A stretch of DNA of 64,000 nucleotides from Oerskovia turbata (GCF_000718325.1 NZ_JOFV01000001.1:306605-370604), one strand, 5' to 3'. Positions 54,079-63,250 are shown, counted from the stretch's first letter. Notes: generated from the sequence alone by a model not told the origin. A program made the numbers and translations.

Positions 54079-55143
54079 ATGAGCATCGCCCTCCCCGCGC
54101 CCTCGCCCACCCCCCAGTCGCCGGTCCCCCTGCCCGACGGCGCCGCACCGGTCCGGGCCGCAGGGCACCTCGCCGAGGTGGGCGAGCAGGCGGGGGGCGG
54201 TGCGGCCGAGGCGAGCGACGCCGTCGGGCCGGAGGACGGGACCTCCGCGGCGAGCGAGGACGAGACCTCGGACGAGGGCCTGCTCGCCGGGCGCCGCGCC
54301 AAGGACGACGGGCACCTGGTCCTCGCCGCGACGCCCATCGGCAACGTCGAGGACGCGAGCCCGCGCCTGCGGCGGCTCCTGGCCGAGTCCGCGGTCGTCG
54401 CGGCCGAGGACACGCGCCGCCTGCACGCCCTCGCCGCGCGCATGGGCGTGTCGATCGGCGGGCGCGTCGTGAGCTATCACGAGCACAACGAGGTCGAGCG
54501 CGCCGACGAGCTGCTCGACGTCGTCGAGGGCGGCGGGACCGTCGTGATCGTGACCGACGCCGGCATGCCGTCCGTCTCGGACCCCGGCTACCGGGTCGTG
54601 ACGCGGGCCGTCGAGCGCGAGCTGCCCATCACCTCGGCCCCCGGCCCCAGCGCGGTCCTCACCGCGCTCGCGCTGTCCGGCTTGCCGACCGACCGCTTCT
54701 GCTTCGAGGGATTCCCGCCCCGCAAGCCCGGTGAGCGTGCGCGCACGTTCGAGGCGCTCGCCCGCGAACCCCGCACCATGGTCTTCTTCGAGGCCCCGCA
54801 CCGCATCGACGACACCCTCGCCGCGATGGCCCAGGGGTTCGGTGCCGACCGCTCCGCGGCCGTGTGCCGCGAGCTGACCAAGACGTACGAGGAGGTACTG
54901 CGCGGCACGCTCGGCGAGCTCGCGGCCGAGGCCGCCGACCGGCAGCTCCGGGGGGAGATCTGCGTCGTCGTGGCCGGGGCACCGGCGCGCGAGGCCGTGT
55001 CGGTCGAGGAGCTCGTCGCCGAGGTCCTGGCCAGGGTCGCGGCCGGGGAACGCCTCAAGGAGGCCGTCGCCGAGGTCGCGACCGCCGCGGGCGTGCCCAA
55101 GCGCGACCTGTACGCGGCGGCGCTCGCGGCACGCAAGGGCTGA
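54079..55143 (+). CDS. rsmI: 16S rRNA (cytidine(1402)-2'-O)-methyltransferase
   Basis: A SAM-dependent enzyme that 2'-O-methylates C1402 in the ribosomal P site. The methylase core (about 77-320) has LVLAATPIGNVEDASPR, AEDTRRLHALAARMG, VVSYHEHNE, IVTDAGMPSVSDPGYR and ELTKTYEEVLRGTLGEL. The protein is 354 aa, about 75 longer than typical because of an acidic, Ala/Gly/Glu-rich N-terminal extension. An internal start near residue 75 is conceivable but has no better ribosome binding site. It is divergent from the PMT gene. Confidence 0.94.
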   Translation: MSIALPAPSPTPQSPVPLPDGAAPVRAAGHLAEVGEQAGGGAAEASDAVGPEDGTSAASEDETSDEGLLAGRRAKDDGHLVLAATPIGNVEDASPRLRRLLAESAVVAAEDTRRLHALAARMGVSIGGRVVSYHEHNEVERADELLDVVEGGGTVVIVTDAGMPSVSDPGYRVVTRAVERELPITSAPGPSAVLTALALSGLPTDRFCFEGFPPRKPGERARTFEALAREPRTMVFFEAPHRIDDTLAAMAQGFGADRSAAVCRELTKTYEEVLRGTLGELAAEAADRQLRGEICVVVAGAPAREAVSVEELVAEVLARVAAGERLKEAVAEVATAAGVPKRDLYAAALAARKG

Positions 55144-55154
55144 CGCGAGCCTCG

Positions 55155-55196
55155 TGTCAGAACGAGCGTGACCCCGAGGCCACGCGCGTTCTGACA
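55155..55196. repeat. Dispersed palindrome family 1, copy D (probable terminator)
   Basis: TGTCAGAACGAGCGTG (55155-55170) pairs with 55181-55196 with one mismatch, over loop ACCCCGAGGC. It fills most of the 57-bp gap between convergent rsmI and pncA. Confidence 0.8.
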
Positions 55197-55200
55197 GCCG

Positions 55201-55806
55201 TCACGCCTCGGTCGAGCGCACCAGCTCCACACCCGCCGCCGCGAGCTCGACCCGGGCCGCCTCGCCGAGCTCGGCCGAGACCGGGACCGTGAGATCCGTC
55301 AGGACCCGCGTCGCGAGCCCCAGCGCGTGCGCGTCGAGCGCTGTCGCCCGGACGCAGTGCGACTCCGCGATCCCGACCACGTCGACCGAGGCGACCCCCG
55401 CGTCCTGGAGGATCTGCGCGAGCAAGCGGCCCTCGCCGTCGACCCCCTCGAAGCCCGAGTACGCCGCCTGGAACTCGCCCTTCTTGACGCTCGCATCGGG
55501 AGCGAGGTCGGCGAGCGCCGGGTGCAGCTCGGCGTTCGGCGTGCCCGCGAGACCGTGCGGCGGCCACGTGTCGACGAAGTCGGGAACCTCGGGGGCCGTC
55601 GCGAAGTGGTGCCCCGGGTCGACGTGCCAGTCCTGGGTCGTCACGACGAGGTCGTAGCCCGCGCGGCGCCCGGCGACGAAGACCGCGATGGCCTCGGCGA
55701 CAGCGTCACCGCCCTCGACCGCGAGCTCACCGCCCTCGCAGAACGTGGGCTGGACGTCGACGACGATCAGGGCACGGCCCGTGGCCGGGGTGTCGGTGCT
55801 GGTCAT
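55201..55806 (-). CDS. pncA: Nicotinamidase / isochorismatase-family hydrolase
   Basis: A 201-aa enzyme that deaminates nicotinamide to nicotinate for NAD salvage. The catalytic triad is visible: D17 in ALIVVDVQPTFCEGG, K109 in SVKKGEF and C151 in AESHCVRATALDA. The metal site is in TTQDWHVDPGHHF (D59, H61 and one of the following His). PPHGLAGTPNAELHP is also PncA-typical. The ATG at 55806 directly starts the domain; the long frame upstream is spurious. It converges on rsmI. Confidence 0.94.
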   Translation of the reverse strand: MTSTDTPATGRALIVVDVQPTFCEGGELAVEGGDAVAEAIAVFVAGRRAGYDLVVTTQDWHVDPGHHFATAPEVPDFVDTWPPHGLAGTPNAELHPALADLAPDASVKKGEFQAAYSGFEGVDGEGRLLAQILQDAGVASVDVVGIAESHCVRATALDAHALGLATRVLTDLTVPVSAELGEAARVELAAAGVELVRSTEA

Positions 55807-56013
55807 GGCACCACTCTGCCACCGCCCGGCGGGGTGGGGAACGCCCGGGGCGGTCCGGGTGCTCGGGGCGACGCGGCGCGGACCGCAGGCCGGCGGCGGG
55901 CGGTGGTGGGCGGCGGCGGGTGCTTGGTGGCGCGCGGCACGCCCGTCGTTCGTAGGCTGGGACGAGATCCGCCGGCGGACCTCGTCGGACGGTCCGAGCG
56001 AAGGAGCCCGAGG

Positions 56014-56553
56014 ATGAGCACGACAGGCGCGACCGACCGCCCGAGCCCGACCGAGCACCCGACCGAGCACCCGACCGATCCGGCGTCCACCCCGCCCGCC
56101 GGACACGGGCCGGGCGAGCGGCCCATCGGCTACTGGCTCAAGCTCGTCGACCGGCTGATCGACCACAGCTTCGACGACGTCTTCCTGCGCACCGGCCTCA
56201 CCCGCCGTCACTGGCAGGTCCTCAACATGATCCGCGACGGCGTCTCGGACACCACGACGGTCGACAGCGTCCTGTCGCCGTTCGCGGCCGCGGGTGGCGT
56301 CGGTGGTTCCGCCGGGCACGCCGCCGGTGTCAGCGCCGAGATCTCCGACCTGAGGACCCGAGGCTGGATCGCGCAGGGAGGATCCGGCTGGGAGGTGACG
56401 GTCGCCGGGCAGCACGCCTACCACGACCTGCTCGACGCCGTCTCGGTCTCGCGCGAACGGCTCGCCGAGGGCATCACCCGCGAGCAGTACGACCGGACGA
56501 TCGCGACGCTCGAGCAGATGGCCCGCAACCTCGGGTGGGCGCCGGGAACCTGA
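56014..56553 (+). CDS. MarR-like winged-helix protein
   Basis: A 179-aa protein. The first 35 residues are a Pro/Thr/His-rich tail. The body (about 38-175) has IGYWLKLVDRLIDHSFDDVF, RRHWQVLNMIRDG (MarR helix 3 region), VSAEISDLRTRGWIAQGGSGWEVTVAGQHAYHDLL (recognition helix and wing) and a C-terminal dimer helix. A Gly/Ala insertion (AAAGGVGGSAGHAAG) lies before the recognition helix. Small actinobacterial regulators of this type are common; the target is unknown. GGAGCCCGAGG precedes the ATG. Confidence 0.8.
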   Translation: MSTTGATDRPSPTEHPTEHPTDPASTPPAGHGPGERPIGYWLKLVDRLIDHSFDDVFLRTGLTRRHWQVLNMIRDGVSDTTTVDSVLSPFAAAGGVGGSAGHAAGVSAEISDLRTRGWIAQGGSGWEVTVAGQHAYHDLLDAVSVSRERLAEGITREQYDRTIATLEQMARNLGWAPGT

Positions 56554-56636
56554 GCGCGAGGGTGCGGGGCGGCCCGCGCCGTCGGGCCGGGCAGTACCCG
56601 CTGCGGACCGGGCGGCGTTCCTGCGCAGGGCAGGCG

Positions 56637-56642
56637 TACCCT
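56637..56642 (+). promoter_or_regulatory. -10 box (TACCCT) for a leaderless transaminase mRNA
   Basis: TACCCT ends 7 nt before the ATG at 56650; no Shine-Dalgarno is seen. An ATG at 56646 is out of frame. Confidence 0.45.
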
Positions 56643-56649
56643 GCGATGC

Positions 56650-57846
56650 ATGCCACGCGAGATGGAGTTCCGCCGGATCCCCGGCCTGCCCCCGTACGTC
56701 TTCACGATCATCGACTCGCTCAAGCTCGAGGCACGCCGCGCAGGGCGCGACGTGATCGACCTGGGCTTCGGCAACCCCGACCTGCCGAGTCCCCAGATCG
56801 CGGTCGACAAGCTCGCGGAGGCTGTCCACAACACGCGCAACCACCGCTACTCGGCATCTCGCGGCATCCCCAAGCTGCGCCAGGCGGCGGCGGACATGTA
56901 CCAGCGCAGGTTCGGAGTGACGCTCGACCCGGACACCGAGATCATCTCGACCATCGGTGCCAAGGAGGGGTTCAGCCACCTCATGTGGGTGCTGCTCCAG
57001 CCGGGCGACGCCGCGATCGTGCCGACGCCCAGCTACCCCATCCACATCTGGGGGCCGTACTTCGCGGGAGCCGACGCCCGCCAGGTCGCGATCGGTGACG
57101 GCACGGACGCCTCGGGGTACATCGACCGTGTGATGGAGTCGTGGGAGTACGGGTGGCCCAAGGCCCGCGTGGTCGTGCTGTCCTTCCCGCACAACCCGAC
57201 CACGACGATCGCGACCAAGGAGGACCTGCAGCGCCTCGTCGACTGGGCGCGCGAGCGCGACGTGGTCCTGGTGCACGACCTCGCGTACGCCGACATGACG
57301 TTCGACGGCTGGCGCCCGCCGTCGATCATGGAGTGCGACGGGGCCAAGGAGGTCGCGGTCGAGCTCTACTCGATGACCAAGTCGTACTCGATGGCGGGCT
57401 GGCGCGTGGCGTTCCTCGTGGGCAGGCCCGACGTCGTGGGTGCGCTCGCGAAGCTCAAGTCGTACCTCGACTACGGCACGTTCCAGCCCATCCAGATCGC
57501 GGCGACGGTGACGCTCAACGAGGCGCTCGACTTCCCCACCGAGGTCTCGGCGGTGTACGAGTCGCGCCGCAACACGCTGTGCGACGGGCTCGACCGCATC
57601 GGGTGGGACATCCATCGGCCGAAGGGCACCATGTTCGCGTGGGCCCGCATCCCCGAGCCGTACCGCGAGATGGGGTCGATCGAGTTCGCGACGCACGTGA
57701 TCGAGGAGTGCGACGTCGCGGTCTCGCCCGGGGTCGGGTTCGGGCCGGGCGGTGACGGGTTCGTGCGGTTCGCCCTCATCGAGAACGAGCAGCGCACCGC
57801 GCAGGCGATCCGTAACCTCAAGAAGGGGCTGACGCGGCTGCAGTAG
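56650..57846 (+). CDS. Alanine-type aminotransferase (AlaC-like, class I/II)
   Basis: A 398-aa PLP enzyme, probably glutamate-pyruvate transaminase supplying alanine. FRRIPGLPPYVFTIIDSLKLEARRAG and VIDLGFGNPDLPSPQI are the AlaC/YfdZ opening. HRYSASRGIPKLRQA, VLSFPHNPTTT (Asn contact), LVHDLAYADMTFDGW and PLP lysine K244 in YSMTKSYSMAGWR follow; the C-terminal Arg is in GFVRFALIENEQR. LL-diaminopimelate aminotransferase is the nearest alternative, but the opening favours AlaC. Confidence 0.9.
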   Translation: MPREMEFRRIPGLPPYVFTIIDSLKLEARRAGRDVIDLGFGNPDLPSPQIAVDKLAEAVHNTRNHRYSASRGIPKLRQAAADMYQRRFGVTLDPDTEIISTIGAKEGFSHLMWVLLQPGDAAIVPTPSYPIHIWGPYFAGADARQVAIGDGTDASGYIDRVMESWEYGWPKARVVVLSFPHNPTTTIATKEDLQRLVDWARERDVVLVHDLAYADMTFDGWRPPSIMECDGAKEVAVELYSMTKSYSMAGWRVAFLVGRPDVVGALAKLKSYLDYGTFQPIQIAATVTLNEALDFPTEVSAVYESRRNTLCDGLDRIGWDIHRPKGTMFAWARIPEPYREMGSIEFATHVIEECDVAVSPGVGFGPGGDGFVRFALIENEQRTAQAIRNLKKGLTRLQ

Positions 57847-57908
57847 CGCGGCGCGCCTGCGACGATTGGCTGCGACGACGGTGCACGCCGGACGGATGCA
57901 GGGAGGCG

Positions 57909-59180
57909 ATGATGCAGGTGCGGCGACGATCGCCGAGGGTGCTGGCCGTGGCTACGCTCCTTGCCCTGGTGGCGTGCTCGAACGGGGCCTCTGACGCTCC
58001 GGGGCCCACGGTGACGCCGCCCGGGGAACCGTCCGTGACCGCTGCGCCGGCCCCGGCCCCGACGCCTGCCCCCACGGCCACGGTGACGTTGTCCGTCGTC
58101 CCGTCGATCACCACGACGGTGACGTCCCTGATCGACGGCCTGCCCTCGCCCTGGGGCCTCGCCGCGCTCCCGGACGAGCGGGTGCTGAGCACGTCGCGCG
58201 ACGAGGGGACGGTGAGCGTCCTGGACCCGGCCGCCGGGACCTTGGTCTCGGTCACGGGCCCGGGAGCCGACGAGCTGGCGTCCGGCACCGACCACGGTGG
58301 TGAGGGCGGGCTGCTGGGTATCGCGGTCTCGCCGAGCTTCGCGACCGACGGCACGGTCGTGGTCTACCGGACCGGCGCGGACGGCAACGAGGTGCTGCGC
58401 GGGACGTTCGAGCCGGGCGCGGCGGTGCTCGGCGAGCTGACGACGGTCGTGGACGGCATCCCGAAGGCGAGCAACCACAACGGCGGCCAGGTCGCTTTCG
58501 GGCCGGACGGCTTCCTGTACGTCGCGACGGGGGACGCGACCGACACGGGGGCGGCGCAGGACCCGGAGTCGCTCGCGGGCAAGATCCTGCGGGTCACGCT
58601 CGACGGCCAGGCCGCGCCGGGCAACCCGGGCGGTTCGCGCGTGTGGAGCCTGGGGCACCGCAACGTGCAGGGTCTGGGCTGGGACGCGACGGGACGGATG
58701 TTCGCGAGCGAGTTCGGCCAGAACACCCTCGACGAGGTCAACGTGATCGTCCCGGGCGGCAACTACGGCTGGCCCGAGCGCGAGGGCACCCTCGGCGCCG
58801 TCACCGCGCCTGACGGGACGGCCTTCGTCGACCCGGTCGCGACCTGGCCGACGTCCGAGGCGAGCCCGAGCGGCCTCGCGGTCCTGCGTGACGGGGTGTA
58901 CGTCGCGGGGCTGCGCGGTGAGCGCCTGTGGCGCATCCCGTTCGCGTGGGCCCCGGACCAGTCGCCCGACGACGGAGGGTCGCCCTCGGCGTTCGGCGAG
59001 CCGCAGGCGCTGCTCACGGGGGAGTGGGGACGGCTGCGTGCCGTGGTCCCGTTCCCCTTCAAGGCCACGGACCCGGACCGGCTGTGGGCGCTGCTCGTGC
59101 TGACGAACGAGACGGACGGGCGGGGGAGCCCGTCCGCGGGCGACGACCACCTGCTGCGGGTCGGCTTCGGGACGGGCTGA
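57909..59180 (+). CDS. PQQ-type glucose/sorbosone dehydrogenase-like lipoprotein
   Basis: A 423-aa exported lipoprotein with lipobox LVAC (C23), a Pro/Thr linker (30-60) and a six-bladed GSDH propeller. Diagnostic pieces: IDGLPSPWGLAALPDERVL, GGEGGLLGIAVSPSFATDG, SNHNGGQVAFGPDGFLYVATGD, SLGHRNVQGLGWDATGRMFASEFG and NYGWPEREG. It would oxidise an aldose with bound PQQ or act as a sugar-binding propeller; no PQQ synthesis genes are in view. The ATG is preceded by GGGAGGCG. Confidence 0.9.
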   Translation: MMQVRRRSPRVLAVATLLALVACSNGASDAPGPTVTPPGEPSVTAAPAPAPTPAPTATVTLSVVPSITTTVTSLIDGLPSPWGLAALPDERVLSTSRDEGTVSVLDPAAGTLVSVTGPGADELASGTDHGGEGGLLGIAVSPSFATDGTVVVYRTGADGNEVLRGTFEPGAAVLGELTTVVDGIPKASNHNGGQVAFGPDGFLYVATGDATDTGAAQDPESLAGKILRVTLDGQAAPGNPGGSRVWSLGHRNVQGLGWDATGRMFASEFGQNTLDEVNVIVPGGNYGWPEREGTLGAVTAPDGTAFVDPVATWPTSEASPSGLAVLRDGVYVAGLRGERLWRIPFAWAPDQSPDDGGSPSAFGEPQALLTGEWGRLRAVVPFPFKATDPDRLWALLVLTNETDGRGSPSAGDDHLLRVGFGTG

Positions 59181-59188
59181 GCGGGCGT

Positions 59189-59276
59189 GTCACCCTCGGT
59201 GGGTGGCACGGTCACCCTCGGCGGGTGGGGGCGTCACCCTCGGTGGGTGGCACGGTCACCCTCGGCGGGGCGGGGC
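59189..59276 (+). repeat. Four tandem 22-bp hairpin units (44-bp direct repeat)
   Basis: Units start at 59189, 59211, 59233 and 59255, each beginning GTCACCCTCGG[T/C]GGG. Units 1 and 3 are identical, and 2 and 4 are variants, so the array is a duplicated 44-bp pair. CACCC/GGGTG inside each unit can form a short stem. It lies between the sugar dehydrogenase stop and the metG promoter. Confidence 0.85.
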
Positions 59277-59322
59277 GGTGCGGGGTCCGCGGACGGCGGC
59301 GCAGCGGCAGGGCCGAGCCAAC

Positions 59323-59328
59323 TACGAT
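59323..59328 (+). promoter_or_regulatory. -10 box (TACGAT) for leaderless metG
   Basis: TACGAT ends 7 nt before the ATG at 59336. The other in-frame ATG (59327) lies inside the box. Confidence 0.5.
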
Positions 59329-59335
59329 GAGGACC

Positions 59336-60973
59336 ATGCCTGACGCAGCCTCGGAGACCTTCTATCTCACGACCCCGATCTACTACGTGAACGACGCCCC
59401 GCACATCGGGCACGCGTACACGACGGTCGCGGCCGACGTCGTCACCCGCTGGCACCGCCAGCGCCAGGAGCCGGTCTGGTTCCTGACGGGGACGGACGAG
59501 CACGGGCAGAAGGTCATGCGCACGGCCGAGGCCAACGGCGTGAGCCCTCAGGAGTGGGCGGACCGCCTGGTCGAGAGCTCGTGGAAGCCCGTCCTGCACA
59601 CGCTCGACGCGCTCAACGACGACTTCATCCGGACCACCCAGCCGCGCCACACCGAGCGTGTACAGGCGTTCATCCAGGACCTGTACACCAAGGGCGAGAT
59701 CTACGCGGGCTCGTACGAGGGTCCGTACTGCGTGGGCTGCGAGGAGTACAAGCTCCCGGGCGACCTGGTCGACGGCACGGGCGAGCACGAGGGCCAGAAG
59801 CTCTGCCCCATCCACGGCAAGCCCGTCGAGATGCTCTCCGAGCAGAACTACTTCTTCAAGATGAGCGCGTACCAGGACCGCCTGCTCGCGCTCTACGAGG
59901 CGCACCCCGAGTTCGTCCAGCCGGCCAGCGCCCGCAACGAGGTGCTCGCGTTCGTCAAGGGCGGCCTGCAGGACCTGTCGATCTCACGCAACACGTTCGA
60001 CTGGGGCATCCCCATCCCGTGGGACACCACGCACGTGCTCTACGTGTGGTTCGACGCGCTGCTCAACTACGCGACCGCCGTCGGGCTGGACAGCGACGAC
60101 CCCGAGCAGCGCGCGAAGTTCGCGGCCACCTGGCCGCCGAGCGTGCACCTGGTCGGCAAGGATATCCTGCGCTTCCACGCGGTGATCTGGCCCGCGATGC
60201 TCATGGCCGCGGGGCTGCCCCTGCCCAGGACCGTGTTCGCGCACGGCTGGCTCCTGGTCGGCGGCGAGAAGATGAGCAAGTCGAAGCTCACGGGCATCGC
60301 GCCGAGCCAGATCATCGACCACTTCGGGTCCGACGCGTTCCGCTACTACTTCATGCGTGCCATCGCGTTCGGTCAGGACGGGTCGTTCTCGTGGGAGGAC
60401 CTCGCGGCCCGCTACAACGCCGAGCTCGCGAACGGGTTCGGCAACCTCGCGTCGCGCGTCGCGGCCATGGTCGGCAAGTACTACGGCGGCGTCCTCCCGC
60501 AGGCGGGGCCCGCCGGCCCGGCCGAGCAGGCGCTCGAGCAGGTCGCCGCCCAGGCGGTCGCGGCCGCCGAGAAGGCGATCGACGCGCTCGCGATCCACGA
60601 GGCCGTCAACGCGGTGTGGACGCTCGTCGACGCCACGAACCTGTACCTCACGGAGCAGGAGCCGTGGAAGGTCGCCAAGGCCGACGACGAGAAGACGCCC
60701 GACGGCGGATCGGCGCAGGAGGGTCGTCTCGCCACGATCCTCGTCACGGCCGCAGAGGCGCTGCGCTCGCTCGCGGTGCTCCTGCACCCGATCACCCCGA
60801 AGGCCGCGCAGGCGCTCTGGGAGTCCCTCGGCGCCGAGGCGCCGCTCGGCGCGCTCGCGGTCCAGCCCGTCGACGGCGCCGCGCACTTCGGTGTGCTGCC
60901 CGCCGGGACCACGGTCACCAAGGGCGCGTCGCTGTTCCCGCGCCTCGAGGACCCGGTCACCGAGGCCTCCTGA
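59336..60973 (+). CDS. metG: Methionyl-tRNA synthetase
   Basis: A 545-aa class I synthetase that charges tRNA-Met. It has the HIGH motif PHIGH (22-26), a CP domain with CVGCEEY and LCPIHGKPVE (zinc-knuckle remnants), SAYQDRLLALYEAHPEFVQP, and KMSKS at 312-316 in GEKMSKSKLTG. An anticodon-binding helical domain follows (FGNLASRVAAMVGKYY). There is no C-terminal tRNA-binding (EMAP-like) domain. The ATG at 59336 is preferred on the -10 spacing. The tatD gene begins 2 bp after its stop. Confidence 0.97.
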   Translation: MPDAASETFYLTTPIYYVNDAPHIGHAYTTVAADVVTRWHRQRQEPVWFLTGTDEHGQKVMRTAEANGVSPQEWADRLVESSWKPVLHTLDALNDDFIRTTQPRHTERVQAFIQDLYTKGEIYAGSYEGPYCVGCEEYKLPGDLVDGTGEHEGQKLCPIHGKPVEMLSEQNYFFKMSAYQDRLLALYEAHPEFVQPASARNEVLAFVKGGLQDLSISRNTFDWGIPIPWDTTHVLYVWFDALLNYATAVGLDSDDPEQRAKFAATWPPSVHLVGKDILRFHAVIWPAMLMAAGLPLPRTVFAHGWLLVGGEKMSKSKLTGIAPSQIIDHFGSDAFRYYFMRAIAFGQDGSFSWEDLAARYNAELANGFGNLASRVAAMVGKYYGGVLPQAGPAGPAEQALEQVAAQAVAAAEKAIDALAIHEAVNAVWTLVDATNLYLTEQEPWKVAKADDEKTPDGGSAQEGRLATILVTAAEALRSLAVLLHPITPKAAQALWESLGAEAPLGALAVQPVDGAAHFGVLPAGTTVTKGASLFPRLEDPVTEAS

Positions 60974-60975
60974 CC

Positions 60976-61905
60976 GTGGCCCGCAAGCGCGAGCGCGGGT
61001 GGCCGCCCGCCCCCGAGGCGTTGCCGCTGCCCGTGGTCGACGACCACACGCACCTCGAGTCGATCGCGGGCGTCCTGCCCGACGTCGACGAGGAGGGGCG
61101 ACCGGTCCCCGTCCCGACGGTCGAGCAGCACGTCGAGGACGCGGCCCGGGTGGGTGTGGACCGGATGGTGCAGGTCGGCTGCGACCTGCGCTCGGCCCGC
61201 CTCACGGACGCCCTGGTGCGTGAGCACCGGGCGCTGGTCGGCGCGATCGCGATCCACCCCAACGAGGCGACCCTGCACGCGGGCGTCACGGAGGTGGGCC
61301 CCGACGGCCTGACGCCGGCGCCTGAGGCGCGTCACGCCGTCGGGCTCGACGACGCGATCACGGAGATCGCCGCGATCGCACGCGGCAACGACCGCATCCG
61401 GGCGATCGGTGAGACGGGCATGGACCTGTTCCGCACCGGGGCGCAGGGCGCGGCGGTCCAGCGCGAGTCGTTCCGGGCGCACGTCGCGCTCGCGAAGGAG
61501 CTCGGGCTCCCGCTCCAGATCCACGACCGGGACGCGCACGCCGAGGTCATCGACGTCCTGCTGGCCGACGGTGCCCCCGAACGGACCGTGTTCCACTGCT
61601 TCTCGGGCGACGTCGAGATGGCCCGGCTGTGCGCGGCGCAGGGCTGGTACCTGTCGTTCGCGGGCCCCGTGACGTTCGGCGCGAACGACGAGCTGCGCGC
61701 GGCGCTCGCGGCGGTGCCGCTCGCCCAGGTGCTCGTCGAGACCGACGCGCCCTACCTCACACCGCACCCGTACCGGGGCCGGCCCAACGCCCCCTACCTG
61801 CTGCCGCACACGGTCCGCAAGGTCGCCGAGGTCACGGGAGTCCCCCTGGTCGAGGTGTGCGCGCAGCTGAGCACGACGGCCGAGCAGGTCTACGGCTCCT
61901 GGTGA
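60976..61905 (+). CDS. tatD: TatD family metal-dependent DNase
   Basis: A 309-aa TIM-barrel hydrolase of the amidohydrolase superfamily, acting as a 3'-5' exonuclease or deoxyribonuclease. Metal ligands are visible: DDHTHLE, E in IRAIGETGMD, H in LPLQIHDRDAH, H in VFHCFSGD and D in VLVETDAPYLTPHPYRGRPN. The GTG at 60976 lies two bases after the metG stop. The order metG-tatD-rpf is conserved across actinobacteria. Confidence 0.94.
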   Translation: MARKRERGWPPAPEALPLPVVDDHTHLESIAGVLPDVDEEGRPVPVPTVEQHVEDAARVGVDRMVQVGCDLRSARLTDALVREHRALVGAIAIHPNEATLHAGVTEVGPDGLTPAPEARHAVGLDDAITEIAAIARGNDRIRAIGETGMDLFRTGAQGAAVQRESFRAHVALAKELGLPLQIHDRDAHAEVIDVLLADGAPERTVFHCFSGDVEMARLCAAQGWYLSFAGPVTFGANDELRAALAAVPLAQVLVETDAPYLTPHPYRGRPNAPYLLPHTVRKVAEVTGVPLVEVCAQLSTTAEQVYGSW

Positions 61906-62047
61906 GCCGGGACCGTCGTTGCCGGCGCGCCGGGCGCGCCGGGCGCGACCGCTGCGCCGCACGCGACGGGCCGGACGGGCTTTCCCCGGAGGTCGCGTAT
62001 CCACTACGGTCTGCATGTCCGTGATGCCCGGTGCGTCACGGGCCGGG

Positions 62048-63250
62048 ATGCGAGAAGAACGGATGGTTCACGTGGTCGGTCGCGCGGGTGCCCTCAGGGA
62101 CTCCTTGACGGGCAGGCGACGGCTCGTCGCGCAGGCGGCGATCCTGGCGACCGTGGTCGGTGCGACCGGGGTCTTCACGCTCGCCCACAAGTCGGTGACG
62201 ATCGACCTCGACGGCGAGGTCCGCACCGTGAGCGCCTACGGGTCCACGATCGGCGAGCTGCTGGCGTTCCAGCAGATCACGGTCAAGGACGGCGACCTCG
62301 TCGAGCCCGCGACCACGACCTCCGCGAGCGACGGAGGCACGATCGTCGTGCGGACGAGCCGTGAGGTCTCCCTGGAGGTCGACGGCGAGCCCCAGACCTT
62401 CGTGACGACCGCGAGCACGGTGGGCGAGCTCATCAGCGCCCTCGGCCCGCGCGCCGAGGGCGCCAAGACCTCGGCGTCGCGCTCCCAGTCGATCGGACGA
62501 GAGCAGATCCGCGTCTCGACGCTCAAGACCGTCCACGTCGCGGTCGACGGCGGGGTCGTCTCGGCGACCACGGCGGAGGCCTCGGTCCAGGAGGTCCTCG
62601 ACCACGCCGGGATCGTGCTGTCGGAGGGGGACGCGGTGTCGGTCCCGCTCGGCGCCGCGGCGGTGGACGGCATGCTCGTCCTGGTCACCCGGGCAGCACA
62701 GGGTGCGGCGACGGTCACGGAGTCGCTGCCCTTCGCTACGGAAGAGGTCAAGGATCCCTACCTGCCGCAGGGCCAGCGCAACGTCAGGACGTCCGGCAAG
62801 GTCGGCGAGGCGGTCACGACGTACGAGATCCAGACGGTCGGCGGGGTCGAGGTCTCGCGGACGGTGCTCGAGCGCACGGTCACGCGCGAGCCACGCACGG
62901 AGGTCGTCGTGGTCGGCACGCTCGACCCGTCGACGATCACGGTCGACCCAGGATCCTCCAAGGCGATCGCCAAGTCCCTCGCCGCCCAACGAGGGTGGGG
63001 GGACGACCAGTTCGCGTGCCTCGACCTGCTCTGGATGAAGGAGAGCCGGTGGAACGCGACGGCGGAGAACCGGTCGAGCGGTGCCTACGGCATCCCGCAG
63101 GCGCTTCCCGGATCCAAGATGGCCAGTGCGGGCGCCGACTGGCGGACCAACCCGGCGACCCAGATCACCTGGGGGCTCGGGTACATCGAGGGCCGCTACG
63201 GCACGCCGTGCGGAGCGTGGAGCCACTCACAGGCCAAGGGGTGGTACTGA
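62048..63250 (+). CDS. RpfB-like protein: three DUF348 units, G5, lytic transglycosylase-like domain
   Basis: An approximately 400-aa exported cell-wall protein. TM/signal anchor (about 17-40), three DUF348 (ubiquitin-like) units starting SVTIDLDGEVRTVSAYGS, EVSLEVDGEPQTFVTTAST and VHVAVDGGVVSATTAEASV, then a G5 domain (about 225-305). The C-terminus is not the classic Rpf domain but an SLT-like one: DLLWMKESRWNATAENRSS with catalytic E332, YGIPQALPGSKMAS and WGLGYIEGRYGTPCGAW. It should cleave glycan strands. Start codons at 62015, 62024, 62048 and 62063 are all possible; none has a strong ribosome binding site, and TACGGT (62005-62010) hints at a leaderless start at one of the first two. 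Confidence 0.88.
   Translation: MREERMVHVVGRAGALRDSLTGRRRLVAQAAILATVVGATGVFTLAHKSVTIDLDGEVRTVSAYGSTIGELLAFQQITVKDGDLVEPATTTSASDGGTIVVRTSREVSLEVDGEPQTFVTTASTVGELISALGPRAEGAKTSASRSQSIGREQIRVSTLKTVHVAVDGGVVSATTAEASVQEVLDHAGIVLSEGDAVSVPLGAAAVDGMLVLVTRAAQGAATVTESLPFATEEVKDPYLPQGQRNVRTSGKVGEAVTTYEIQTVGGVEVSRTVLERTVTREPRTEVVVVGTLDPSTITVDPGSSKAIAKSLAAQRGWGDDQFACLDLLWMKESRWNATAENRSSGAYGIPQALPGSKMASAGADWRTNPATQITWGLGYIEGRYGTPCGAWSHSQAKGWY

Noticed and set aside
59189-59276. CRISPR array
   Set aside because: The 22-bp units are directly abutting with no variable spacers, and there are no cas genes.
59277-59335. T-box or other riboswitch upstream of metG
   Set aside because: The gap is too short and the start codon appears leaderless, leaving no room for a leader RNA.
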